From Dryas octopetala (Eukaryota > Streptophyta > Magnoliopsida > Rosales > Rosaceae): a DNA stretch of 64,000 nt. The position numbers and the translations under genes were made by a program. Shown in pieces: positions 47,001 to 58,777 of this stretch (the first letter of the stretch is position 1; each line of letters begins with the position of its first letter). Below the pieces are notes generated by a model. The model was not told where the DNA came from. It made no database searches and saw nothing but the letters and a program-made list of their open reading frames with translations. The DNA lies in contig OY992838.1 of NCBI GenBank assembly GCA_963921425.1, positions 15,128,001-15,192,000 on the forward strand. Reading direction: 5' to 3'.

Positions 47001-49172
47001 AGGGTGTAATTCACTTTTAATTTCTTCCCAACTTGGGTTGCATGTCATTGTGATGAAAAGATCAGGCTTCCCATATTTTTGAACCAAAGCCATTGCATCT
47101 TGGTACCGCTGATACATGTCACGTGGGCTTCCAACAAATGATGATGGCAAAATGGTTCTGCGACCGATGTTACCTATGACATTAAAATTTTTATTTGGTA
47201 ATTACTTTGCACACTCCTTACATGGTAGATAATATTTAGTTATGAATGTGGAGAGAGATCCATACCAGCATTATTTTCACCTGCATTTAGAGAGTCTTGA
47301 AGGCCTTGGTAAAGTTCAGCTCGAAGTGTTGTTTGATGGGAACGTACCCATCTAAGTCTGTGTGATTCAATTTTCACGTAATTATCCACAACGTACTGTT
47401 GTAAAAGACGCCCCCCTCGAAGTAGAACTGATGGATCATCCTCGCGTATCTGCAAAATCAAAGTTTGGGTTTACATTTCAAAATTCTCTGAAATTAATTA
47501 GGTGGTTTTTATTTCTTTACGCACCTGTAAAATATACGCATAATAGTCGCAAGGCGATAATTCTCTTCCACGATCGTCACGACTATTAATATCCCATCCA
47601 TATGATCCATACGACAATAACAACGGATACTGTAAAGGATCATAGAATCCAGCCGTGTCTTGGACATTTATAAGTTGCCCTTGAGCTGTCTGAACGATGA
47701 AATTTCTTCCATTTTGATTGGTGGCTTCATCTCCGCTTATTATAATTGCAGCGACCTGAGATGCAGATGGTAAACTATATTGAGGCCGGTTTGCTGGTTG
47801 CTCCTTTAAGATGAGTTTGCAATTTGGCAACTGTGGGTGTCGCCCTAAGTGTTGTAATGTCTGAGCGAACGGATTATGTTCATTAAGAATCCGTTGTATC
47901 TTTTCAACCACACTTCTATCTAGAATATCACTCTCAGCCAACCGATTTTCAATTGCATGCTCGGTATCATATATATAAGCTTGTAGAAATCGCGGTCTAT
48001 TACCTTCTCTTGGTAGAAGACTACCAATTTTATGATATATAGATCCTTGTGCTCGAAATGTATAAATTCCACGTCCTCCAATATTAATTCTGTCATCAAC
48101 ATGGACACCCATTGAAGTGAAGGCAAATACATGATTGTAGGCTCGAATATTTTGCCTAAAGTGTCTACCCTCCGATGTTTGGTCTGTGAAAAGTGTTACC
48201 ATTTCTGGCGGAGATGGTATCCATGGCAAGGCAACTTTTCCGTTGCAACAACACATATTGGAGGTCTCATTATGAAATAATTGCGCTGCGCACTTTGAAC
48301 ATATGGTTGGTATAGGTAATTGGCATCCTGGGACTCCCATGCTCTCACAATAATCTCTAGCACAATTATGATTTCTCCTTTCTCTTGGCCTACGTTGAAC
48401 TCGAGGTACGCTATTGCTGCCTGGCCCCGCATTATGATTCGTTGTTTCATTAGGCACTTCTGCTTTTAAATAATTCACTTTTAATTGTGAGTGAAAGAAT
48501 TGTAATTCAAACTAAAAACAATGCAAAAAATAACCCACCATTAGGAGCAGAATTTAGATTATCCTCGTCGGCCATTTGCAACGTACCCGAACGTGCTATT
48601 CGTCTTATATGAGTCAAACGTCTTCTAAGAGGTTGCTCAATGTTGTTGCCAGAATTGGATAAAACTCTTGTGCTTAGGCCTTCATCCTCCACATGTTCAA
48701 ATAAATTGCCACTCGTATTTGAACGTGGCATCTGCGTTATATGGTTCACACGCATTGTAGAAGCATATTGACCTTCATTCTCATGATTTGACATAACTCT
48801 TGAACTTGGGCCTTCATCGCCAACTCGTTCTATCCAATTGATGATTACACTTGAGTATTATATAATTTTAATTTCACTTTTCATGCTTAAAAAATTATAA
48901 TTATAGAAGAATAATAATAAAAATGCTATTTAATAGTGTAAACAATATATGAACTTATTTTAAATAAGAACCCTAAAAATGTATAAATATTAGTTAAGCG
49001 TATAAAAAATACCAGGGGATGACTGATCTCTATTACTGATGTCCGCCTCAATTCGATCATCACAAACATTATCAACCATTGGTCGCTTCCCTCGAGATGC
49101 CTCGCGCCGTCGAGCCAAATAATTGCGATATTGTGAAGAACTCAATGATTGTCTCCATTCTGTTGAACTCAT
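44002..49172 (-). pseudogene. Helitron RepHel (HUH replication initiator plus PIF1-like helicase), one stop codon from intact
   Basis: Six exons with GT-AG borders join without frame errors: 49172-49013, 48829-48539, 48459-47525, 47449-47266, 47173-45881 and 45779-44002, 1547 codons counting the final stop. Exon 5 has the HUH motif in KRGLPHVHMLIVL and the paired tyrosines in KYLYKYVYKG, for cutting and joining the DNA strand. Exon 6 is a PIF1-family helicase: Walker A GPGGTGKTY, Walker B IWDEATM, GGDFRQVLPV, and near the end SLTINKSQGQTIPHVGIYLP and LYVALSRGVS. The only lesion seen is an in-frame TAG (44286-44284, codon 1453) between LKNA and TAGLPFEL, which removes the last helicase motifs. 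The first exon and its splice sites are the least certain part. Confidence 0.88.
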
Positions 49173-49775
49173 CCTATAAAAAAAAAATAAGGATAAAATA
49201 GAGACTTGTGAAAAAATTAGGGTTCATTTTATTTTTTTGGAAAATTATCAGTCAAGTTTTTTATATCATGGTGTACTTTAAAATTAGCATAACGACGACC
49301 ATGTTGATTGACTACAATCCCAAATATTTATGGTGGGCTGCACTCAGAGAAGGTAAAATCACACCATCATCCTCACTCTCTCCTCCTATTTTTCGTATTT
49401 ATTAATTGTATTCCAATATGTATTCTAGATTATGAAGGTAATATATAAAAAGTGTGTTATGAAATATGGAAGTTTGAAATTCAAATGTGATGCGCAAAAT
49501 TAAGAGTGTGTGAAAGACTTTTTTGGGTGTATCTTAAAAATTGCAATGGATTAGGGAAAAAATTGTATTTGTCTTTTGATTTGTTTCTCAAATATATTTA
49601 AAGTTATGAAGGTTTGTGAATTAGTGGACTGTGAAGGGTAAAATAGTTAGGCTTATGTTATTTTTTTTTTTCTTATGTGAACAGTTATATTAATCTCTAA
49701 TATTTGGATAAAGGTGTCGACATAATATAAAGCAATATATAAGAAAAACAATCATAAAATACAAAAATTGCATAC

Positions 49776-50173
49776 CTATGCAGAACCAAGATCAAATATG
49801 TTTCCTGCGAATATTTCCCTAACCAAATTCTCTAAACGCTATGCTTCATTTGCAATAGCATCATTAATTTTGTGCTCGCAAATTGCAATGCAACACCCAA
49901 GTGGTAAGTAATTAGATTGAACTAAATTTTGTGCTTACAATGCAATCAGGCGGTCCACCGTGACTTTCAAGGTTCTTCTTCAAGTCCTCGAGTATTTCAG
50001 CATACCTTTCACAGTAAAAAAACAAAAACACATTACAGACATTTCAAAAAACCCACCTCACAAACCACCACAAACAATCAGTACACTTTACCTCGGAGCA
50101 AATTTCTCAGCTTTAACTGGAGCATTAGGCGCTGGAGCATCAGTGTCAGCGAGTTTCCTGCCCCAAATCAATC
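49776..50173 (-). pseudogene. Captured exons of a DUF89 damage-control phosphatase / pantothenate kinase 2-type gene
   Basis: Three exons in order and in the Helitron's orientation. About 50173-50097 reads LIWGRKLADTDAPAPNAPVK then AEKFAPR. About 50008-49943 reads YAEILEDLKKNLESHGGPPD then CI before a GTAAGC donor. About 49875-49776 reads NDAIANEA*RLENLVREIFA then GNIFDLGSA*. They match the pattern of plant DUF89 proteins (At2g17340 type, also the C-terminal half of PANK2), which normally read ...RYAEILEDLKK, ESHGGPPDCILL and RLENLVRGIFAGNIFDLGSA. The exons that should lie between CI and NDAI are missing, and two TAG codons break the last piece. It cannot be functional. Confidence 0.8.
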
Positions 50174-50175
50174 TA

Positions 50176-51849
50176 GTATGTTCTCCTTTTTACTTGTTAA
50201 AAGTGAACAAAAAAACGAAACCAGTAGGAAGCATCATTCAGACAACACGATCAGAATGAAAAGCCAGCTAATGAAATAACCAAATCAAGACACCATTAAA
50301 TAAGTGCAACATAACTAATAATCAATAGAAGAATATAAAGCTTTAAAAAGAATTCTTTTAACAAAATCCAAAAAAGAAGCTTAATACCTGAAAGCTTTGG
50401 AATTTGAATTAGAAAAACCAAAGAGAGAGACTGGCAATAAGAAACTGCTTTGAACTTTCAAATGCTTTGTTCTTGCCCTTTTTCAGCCTAAATAAAGCGA
50501 AGAGCTATTAAAAATCCAAAAATTATAAATATGATATTTAATTTAGGTTGAAATTAAACTATTTTATGGTTCGTGATGTATATCTAGGGTATGCAATATT
50601 ATATTGATGAATACCAATCTTCATATTTGAAGACTTGAAAATTGTTGCTAAATGGTTGCTAGTAAACAATATAAAATTTTAATTTCAATCAACATTACAT
50701 ATATACAAATATCAGCTTGTTTTACGCTTCCTTCTTGAGTTAGCTTGCCAATTCAATATACAGTAGGGACCCAATTCGAGGATCAAAGTTCACACCCGTG
50801 TCATGGTCATCTATCAAAGGAAAAAGTAACTTACAGGAAACACCAATTAGAACCAAGTTTCATACATTGTCATCATTAGAAGGTACAAATAAAATTATCC
50901 CTGGATCAGATTCCCAACTTTGGCATTTAACAACATCTAAATAGAAACAAAATCAGAAATAACTCCTAAGCGATTTTATTAGAATTCCACTAAGTTGTTG
51001 ACCACAAAAAAAAAGAAAAAAAAAAACTCCGAGAATTAGAAAACACTAAAAGTCCCCTAAATAAATATATGAACATCCTCATTTTTGCTCAAATTTATTC
51101 CCAAATTATATGTAACAGCATTATACTAACACTTGCCTCTTTTGAAATTGTTAAGAGAGAGATATAGAGCATTCATTCTAATAAGTTTCTCAATTTTTTT
51201 TAACAAACCAAAAAGCTCATTACCTAGGAAAGAAACATATCAATTCTAGGTTCAAAAAAATCATGCACAACCTGATGAGCAATGCCAAAACAGCCTTTTT
51301 TTTTTTTTTTTTTCAATTAACGCTAGGAATTTAAATACTCTAATTTCAAAATCTAAAGAATCATATAGTTTTTGCATCCAAGCCTTTCCCTCTTCTTCAT
51401 TCAATTCAATTCCCATTTCAACATCATCATTTGCTACATATTTCTTAAGTTGTTATAAAATAAAATCCTAAATTAAGCTTAAAGAATGAAATTACTTTGC
51501 AGCAGATGAGATTATAAGCCCCAAATCAAAATCAAATCGAAAGAGAAAATGAGTGAGAACTTATACCAATCTCCCAAAATCCCACATCAAAAGCACTTTG
51601 GACTTCTTGCTCAAAAAACTCTTTGGGCCTAGGGAAATTGAAGTACGCAGACTCTACCAAAGAAGATTCATGAAGTTGACAGTCAAGTTAGCATGTGGTG
51701 TCCCTTGCAAATTACATGAAAATGAAAAAGTAAGAATCAAAACAAATAAAAGGAAAAAGTATAACAAAAATATAACCTCTCACTCTTGGTCATTAGACCA
51801 CTTCATTGTTCTTCAATATAGGACTAAAGGGTAGGAATTACTGATATGG

Positions 51850-51890
<41 letters not shown>

Positions 51891-53575
51891 CTCTCTTTCT
51901 CTCTGATTCCTCTTTTATTTGTTTCTCAAAGTGATTAAAATTGAAGTGGTCTGATTCTTTCATTTTTTTACCCCCGCTGTCTTAATTGGTAATGCAATAT
52001 ATCAAATCCAAATATAAAATATCCAAATATAAAATAATAGCAGCAGCACATCTTGTGTATCAATTACATTGCAAAATCTTCTAATAGCTAGCAGATCCGA
52101 GTTACTAATCTTCTTATTACAAAAATTAAGAACCTTAACAAATGCCCAATTAACATGGGACACATCCGAGTTAATATCAGCACATAATGAACTAATACCA
52201 TCAGCATGTAAACCTTTGATTTAAAGTAGTACTCATCCTAAAATGCATACTTGAAGCCTTCAAGATTTATTGGGTTACAGAAGTCATCAATGAGGGTGCA
52301 TTTAAATTACTTAAAGCATTTTAGCAAATGGCCACAAAAAAGAAAAATTAAGAAGCTTAATTCCAGAATTTTGGGAGAAATGATTGTACATTGCACACCG
52401 GTAAATAGATTGGTTCGATTCCCAATTTCTACAATTCCACAAACTGAAAAGCATGATTAATAGTGCATTTCTAGCATTTTTATGACAAAAGCCTACAAAG
52501 CATCAAAGCAGAAGAAATCAATGTCGGGCTGATATGAATATGTCAGCATATATCAGTATCCAGCCTCTTCTTCAATAAGAAGTGTCTTTCTTTCTTGTAA
52601 AAACATATACCCATTTTGCCCTTTGCATCTGAAACCCCATTTTTTGGCACCCACAACACAATGACAGCAATTGACACAAATGGTAGCAAGAAATTCGAAC
52701 CATAACATTGTTAAGGAGGTGAATTGCATAACATAAACGAAAACATCAAAAGTGCCTCAAAGAAGAAAAACCCATCTTTCTCCACACATTTAAATATATT
52801 AAATCAACATAAATGTTAGATGAGCCAAACCAAAAACCTGTAAAAAGTGTAGAACATAAAAAAAGTCTATGTAATATACAATTCAGGAAAAAAAAAATAA
52901 TAAAATAGGCTCTCTCTCTCTCTCTCTCATCCAAAACAAACTGAATTTTGGTAAAATCCCTCCCAATATCTACCCCTGCATTTCATCAAGCACCTCGTAT
53001 TCAACATAAATAAAAATTTTAACCTATAAAAAAAATTCTAGAACATAAGAAAAGTTTGTGGTAATATACAATTCAGAAAAAGGAAAAAGAAAAAAAAAGC
53101 ATAGGCTGATGAGCAAATAAACCCATACCATTTTCCTATGCAATGGATTCAAAATCGCTTTTTCTAGCTTACAGCTTCTGCACCTATTTAACAATTAATG
53201 CTCAAAGGGCATGCTCATTTACCTTAAATAGCACTATAGCATCATTTGCAATAGTATCATGCGATCAGGCGAAGGGCCCAAGGTAAAAATACCTTCTCTT
53301 GTTCCATCACCACGTCCCACAAAGAAGAACAAAGAAGAGAGAACGTGGTTTGGATACAAAAGAAAAATAAAAGAGAACGTGGTCTCCTAAACGTGGTGTC
53401 ATACTGCATTATTTTTTATATTTATTTTTTAATTTGTTTAATTGCAAGAGTGGTTGATTACTTATTTGTCCTTATCGAATTAAAATTGTATGTTTTAATA
53501 AATGTAATTAACCATGAGTATTTGTGAGATTTTAGAAAATTTTACCTAGGGGAGGTGTTTGCTTTATATATATAT
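50176..53575. other. Helitron cargo and 5' region, mostly unidentified
   Basis: No complete gene seen. A CT run lies at 51858-51892. Two loosely similar pieces (TCTAGAACATAA... / GTAGAACATAAAA... with AATATACAATTCAG) occur near 52850 and 53040. The stretch is AT-rich with scattered exon-like islands. Confidence 0.45.
51567..51657 (-). pseudogene. Possible second captured exon, gene unknown
   Basis: On the minus strand VESAYFNFPRPKEFFEQEVQ then SAFDVGFWEIG runs open to a good donor (GATTG|GTATAAG). The composition is protein-like and less AT-rich than the surroundings, suggesting another gene scrap carried by the Helitron. I do not recognise the family. Confidence 0.3.
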
Positions 53576-53955
53576 TATTATTATAAAATAAAAATATGAT
53601 AAGCCCATCAAAGGCCCAGACCCAGAGGCGCCCAGTAACCACCTTGATGGCCTGACTAACTGATTGATTGAAAGACTTAACTCAAGACAGTTACTAAAGA
53701 AAGAAAGACTTGACAAGAACAAGATTTAAAAGGAGGTATCGAAGGCCCAGGGGCATTGTAGTCATATTACTTTTCTCACCAAAAAGAGAGACTTGAGTTT
53801 AATAAGTCTTGCAGAACACTGACAAGAACAACCTCAACCTCCCCAATTCCCAAGTCAATCCATCAGTCAACCATTCACTCATTCTGTCTACTAAAACTGA
53901 AAACTGACAACCATCTTATAAATGTCAACTCATCTCATGTAATTGTGAATTTGCG

Positions 53956-56900
53956 ATGATGATGACTGGAGAGCATGGCAAGGAGGAGTACTTGCCGGAG
54001 TCCAGTGGCGGCGGCAGCGGCGGTGGCGACTGGATGAGTTTGCTGAGAACTTTAGAACGTGACGAAATTTTACAAGTTTTGTCAAATGGGTTTTGTCAGT
54101 GCTGCCAAGTCGTTTTGGAGGATCGAATTCACAGCTTAATGAACAGTAAGAAATCGATAAACCATATATCTCTGCATTTTTTGTTTTGAATTTCGCATTA
54201 ATTCCTGTGAGTGAGAATAACAGAATTATTGGTTGTTTTTCTTTTCTTAATTATTATTTCTTATGAACAAGTTATGTTTTAAGTTTATTCCTTTCTTCAA
54301 GCAGCTGATATATTCTACTTTTTTTGCTTTTGCTGTGGCCTGTGGGGTTTTACTGTTTGTTTCATACCTTACCTTTTAGTATAAAAATAGAAAAAACAAA
54401 AGAATGTTTTATATGCCCAATTCAGTATTTTTGGGGTTTCTAGCTGTACTTGAACTTTTTCTCCAATTAGGGAAATATATGTTAAGGTGGTTAGTATATT
54501 TCACTACTTTGTGTTTGTTATTGCACAGATATATATGTTATCACTTATCATTAACCATTAATAAATGCATTCTATCCTTTCCTTTTCTTTGTTTTTATTT
54601 TTTATTTTCCTCATAAGCAGAGAAAGTGGATGAGGTATCCTTTTCTAGTGATAACCACACAAGATATACACAAAAGATATCCTACCCATCAACACAAAGA
54701 GGAAACAGAGGCAATTCATTTGAGCATTCAGGTTCTCAAAGATCACTCAATGGAAATTCCTCATCCATTCATGATGGGTTATCGGAGGATCCGAATGAGC
54801 ATAACCGATTATCAGAAGTTTGCAGAAAGAAGGACTTCATTCACATTGAGAATATAAGTGGAAGAGCAACAAATGTGCTATTGGGCCTAGAGCTACATAC
54901 TCGGGTTTTTAACTCGGGTGAGCAGAAGAAAATTGTTGAATGCATCTATAGTTTACAACGTATGGGGCAAAAGGGACAACTGAGAGGTATAATTTATTTT
55001 GACAGCTATAGTAAATTCCACACATGTTTAATTTCCATTCTACTGTTTGGGTTCCTGGGTTATGCTTAAGTGTGCAAAAAATGAGATAACACATCATTCA
55101 GATGTAAAAACAACCTATCTGCAAAGAGTAGGAAGAAATGGAAGAGTTCTCTAGCAGTTGATAATGCTATAAATGATTAATTCGATATCTTCAACAAAAC
55201 ATTCTAGGAGGATCTTGGTTAGTCTGATCTATCTAGATTGGGGAGGAGTTTTGTTTTCATTTTGAGGGTTTTATTTGTTTCTGTTCCGGTTCTTTAATGG
55301 TCGTCCATTGTTTGTCATTTATTGTAGGCTTTATTGCACTTTATTTACTGAACTATAGAACCGATCTCACTTTACAAAACAATAAAATTTAAAACTGTGC
55401 TAATTTATCACCTTAATTAAAATTTTTTGCAATATTAGACCTTGGGCAGATTTCGTCATACTTTCCGTCAAACATAAGCACTTGCATCGTACGTGACCTC
55501 CTTTTAAGGGGGTTTATGGCCTTTTTATGTCTAATTTGAAGTGTATTTAGAAGTTTTTCATTGTGAAAAAAGAGGTTGTATGTAAAAGAAGCAAATCATC
55601 CTTATAGCTATTGCACTTCTAATACCCGTAAATACAATAAAAATCTTTCGTATACACTTCAAATTGACATAAAAAGACCAAAAAGCCCCCTTAAAAGTGG
55701 GTCATGTGTGACGACACGTGATTATTTTTAACGGAACTGTTATGAAATCTGCCTGAGTTATGATATTGCAAAAAAAAAAAATTTAAATTTAGTAAATTGG
55801 TACAATTTGTTTGTTAGGTGATAAAGTGAGATCGATCTCAAAATTAAGGTAAGTAAAGTGTTAAAAAGCCAATAATTTATGGTGGCTTGTTTACTGTAGA
55901 TTGCTTGTAGTTCTTAAGATGCTGTGGATGGCTATTACAAATCATATTTCCTTAGTATAGGCCTCTATCTGATTAGACAATGTAAACTCTAACTTGCTAT
56001 TTTATTAGTAGCTATCGTTATAAAGATATCATGAAAACAATCATTAATTCATGGGTGGACTTCTTTCTGTCTCCTCATTTCCAAGCATGTGGGTTTGCAT
56101 AACATATATGTGAAATAAAATGAATCAGATATTTGTCGTTCCTTATTCCATTTGTAACTTTTGCTTGAATATCTTACAGAACGTACATATACTGAACCTA
56201 GAAAATGGATGCGTGGTAAAGGACGTGTAACAATACAGTTTGGTTGTTGCTACAATTATGCAATGGTATCTCTATGTATTCTCTCTATGTACTATTAGTA
56301 TTTAATTCAAATTACAATGTATATTAGCTTTATGTTATTTTGTGTGACATTACAGGATAAGAATGGGAACCCACCAGGCATAGTTAGAGATGAAGAAGTT
56401 GATGTGCTACCTCCTTTGTTCAAGCAAATGATAAGGAGAATGGTAAAGTGGCACGTATTACCTCCAACATGCATCCCTGACAGCTGCATTGTGAATATAT
56501 ATGATGAAGGAGATTGCATTCCTCCTCACATCGACCACCATGATTTTGTTAGACCTTTTTGCACAGTTTCCCTTTTGGCAGAGTGCAATATACTTTTTGG
56601 TTCAAATCTAAAGATTGTGGGTCCAGGAGAATTTTCAGGACCTGTTTCTATACCTTTGCCTCTCGGGTATGCTTTTTGGTCTGCTTCTCTTCTCAATTGA
56701 TCACTTCTGTTTTAATTGTTTGATCGCTAGTTACCACTTACTTGAGCATTTCTTTAAAAACTGGTAACACAAAATCAAGTTTGTAGTAACTTACTACATT
56801 CCTGATCGCTAGTTACCGCATTCTTGAGCGTTTATTCAAGAAATGGTAATTCGAGATCAATTAAGTTTGTGGTAACTTACCACATTCTCACTAGTTACCA

Positions 56901-57584
56901 CATTCTTGAGCGTTTATTCAAGAATTGGTAACTCCGAATCAAGTTTGTGGTAACTCTTAAAAAAAAGGTCTATCTAGATGACTTTCCACTTTCTTGATAT
57001 CTCGCTTAAGTAATTGGTAATTCCAGATCAAATTTTGGGTAATTTACCACATTCTTGATCGCTACTTACCATTCTTGAGCGTTTATTCAAGAACTGGTAA
57101 CTTACAACATTCTTGAGCGTTCATTCAAGAATTAGTAACTCCGGATCAAGTTTGTGGTAATTCTTAAAAAATGGGTCTATCTAGATGAGTTACCACTTCT
57201 TGATATCTCTTGGGTAACTTACCACATTCTTGATCACTAGTTATCACATTCTTAAACGTTTATTTAAGAACTGGTAACTCCAGATCAAGTTTTTGGTAAC
57301 TTACCACATTCTTGATCGCTAGTTACCATTTACTTGAGCTGGTAAGTTACCACTATCTTGATCGTCAGTTACCACATTCTTGATCGTTAGTTACCACATT
57401 TTTGGCGGCATTGTATGCCCGCAGTCATTGTAGACGTTGTCTTTCTAATGTTTTTTACAGTTGATATACTCAGTTCCTTATTATTGAAATGCATCCTCTT
57501 TTTTCAATCAAATAGCACATTCATGTTAGAGCTAGATAAAATTTTTATATAGAGTGTCAATGTATACCAAAGTGGCATTTCTTT

Positions 57585-57632
<48 letters not shown>

Positions 57633-58777
57633 TTCTTTTCCTATATTAATTATGTCCTAATAGAAAAAGTTTAGCTATAACTAATAAATCAAATATTTCC
57701 TAGTTAACACTACTATTGGCCAAAAAAAAAAAAAACGCATAGCACTACTAAGAGATATATATACAGGCTCCTTCTATTGATGTATATCTCAACTTATTTA
57801 GGTTGAGGTATGACCTTGTTGGGGCCCACACGAGTCGTTTTGTGTCGATCCGAATCGTTCGCAAGGATCATCTTCATTGATAGATCATCCTTGCAAAAAA
57901 TTAATCAAATCAGAAATCATTTGCCTATTTAACTTTGATAAAACAAATAGACGGTTTCATCGAAAATATTTGGTTCGTCCATTTATTTGATTAAAGTTAG
58001 ATAGACAAATGATTTCCGATTTGGCTCATTTTTTGCAAAGATGATCTATCAATGGAAATGTAAAAAATGAACGGTTTGAATCAACGTACACAAAACGACT
58101 CGTGTGAGCCCTAATAGGGTATACCTCAACATAAATAAATTGAGGTATACCTCAATAGAAGGAACCTGTATATATATATATTTTTTTTTCCTTCAAGAAA
58201 AAATATATGAGGAATGTATGCTGGATTTTGTAGTTAATTAATTGTTAATTGCTATACATATGATTTGCAGATCAGTTCTTATTCTAAATGGTAATGCAGC
58301 AGACATTGCTAAGCATTGTGTTCCTGGTGTTCGAGCAAGAAGGTATCCTATATATATATATATCATGTTCCCCTTCAATACAACCACTTTTTCTTTTCGT
58401 CTTTTTAATTATTTTTTATTTTTATGTATTTCCTGAATATTTTCTGCGATCGCTGCAGGATTTCGATTACTTTCCGAAAAATGGATAATAGCAAACAACC
58501 ATACCATTATTTTCCCGATCCCGAGCTTCAGCGAATTAAACCTGTCGGGTGTTCCCCCTTTGCCAAATTTCAAGTCCAGCAAGAACAACAAGAGAAGCCT
58601 TACTCCTTTTCTCCTTTCAACTCACAAGTCCAAAAGAACCTCCATCAACGTGACAAATTTGACCGCGATAAATCCAACAATGTTAAGAAGAGGAATAGCA
58701 ACTCTTTTCTTCTTGAGAAAGATGATTTCCGTCCAGGTTTTAATTATGAGAACAGGCGCATGGTCAAGAAAAGGTGA
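53956..58777 (+). CDS. ALKBH9-type RNA N6-methyladenosine demethylase (AlkB family dioxygenase)
   Basis: Six exons: 53956-54145, 54621-54986, 56180-56265, 56356-56666, 58271-58342 and 58459-58777. All junctions are in phase and give 447 residues. The AlkB core contains RGRVTIQFGCCYNYAM-like and VNIYDEGDCIPPHIDHHDF segments. Iron ligands are His/Asp in HID (near 272-274) and His in AKHCVP (near 333); RISITFR supplies the 2-oxoglutarate Arg. The family uses Fe(II) and 2-oxoglutarate to remove methyl groups from m6A in mRNA, in cytoplasm or nucleus. The N-terminus is Gly/Ser-rich, then an acidic low-complexity region, and the C-terminal tail is basic and disordered, as in ALKBH9 proteins. The stop TGA sits inside a strong donor (AAAAG|GTGAGT), so a further exon is possible. 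Start chosen: the first ATG in the exon (three Met codons in a row, then MTGEHGKEEY). No lesion seen. Confidence 0.88.
55337..55860. mobile_element. Palindromic transposon in ALKBH9 intron 2
   Basis: 524 bp with arms of roughly 250 bp: CACTTTATTTACTG... pairs with ...AAGTAAAGTG, and inner arms share ACCGATCTCACTTTA/TAAAGTGAGATCGAT, TTTTGCAATAT and CTTTTAAGGGGG in both orientations. It lies wholly inside the intron and leaves the splice sites intact. The target duplication is not clear. Confidence 0.75.
56703..57405 (+). repeat. Hairpin-forming minisatellite in ALKBH9 intron 4
   Basis: About 700 bp of irregular tandem copies of a unit near 60-110 bp long: GTTACCACATTCTTGAGCGT, TTATTCAAGAACTGGTAACT, then CCAGATCAAGTTTGTGGTAA. 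Within each unit CTTGA(GCGTTTAT)TCAAG and GGTAAC/GTTACC are inverted, so each can fold into a stem. It starts 35 bp after the exon 4 donor region. Confidence 0.85.
57591..57626. repeat. CT microsatellite in ALKBH9 intron 4
   Basis: An uninterrupted (CT)n run of about 36 bases. Confidence 0.9.
57762..58170. mobile_element. Palindromic MITE (copy 3) in ALKBH9 intron 4
   Basis: TACAGGCTCCTTCTATTGA at the left is the near inverse of TCAATAGAAGGAACCTGTA at the right, with TATATATA outside. Inner arms have GGGGCCCACACGAGTCGTTT / AAACGACTCGTGTGAGCCC and AAATCAGAAATCATTTGCC with its inverse. The inner arm and GGGCCCAC motif are shared with the elements at 15.1-15.9 kb. Confidence 0.8.

Larger units (their letters stand above)
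43560..53575 (-). mobile_element. Autonomous-type Helitron, about 10 kb
   Basis: The element reads right to left. Its 3' end is diagnostic: an 8-bp-stem hairpin followed by GGAGAGGCTAG and then T outside, the CTRR terminus in an A^T target. The RepHel gene fills 49172-44002. The 5' end is placed near 53575, where the minus strand reads TATATATAAAGCAAACACCT, a 5'-end pattern I associate with plant Helitrons; a canonical TC start is not evident there, so this end is uncertain by some tens of bases. Flanking DNA on both sides is TTATTATTA-like, which fits insertion without target duplication. About 4 kb of cargo lies between the gene's start and the 5' end. Confidence 0.85.
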
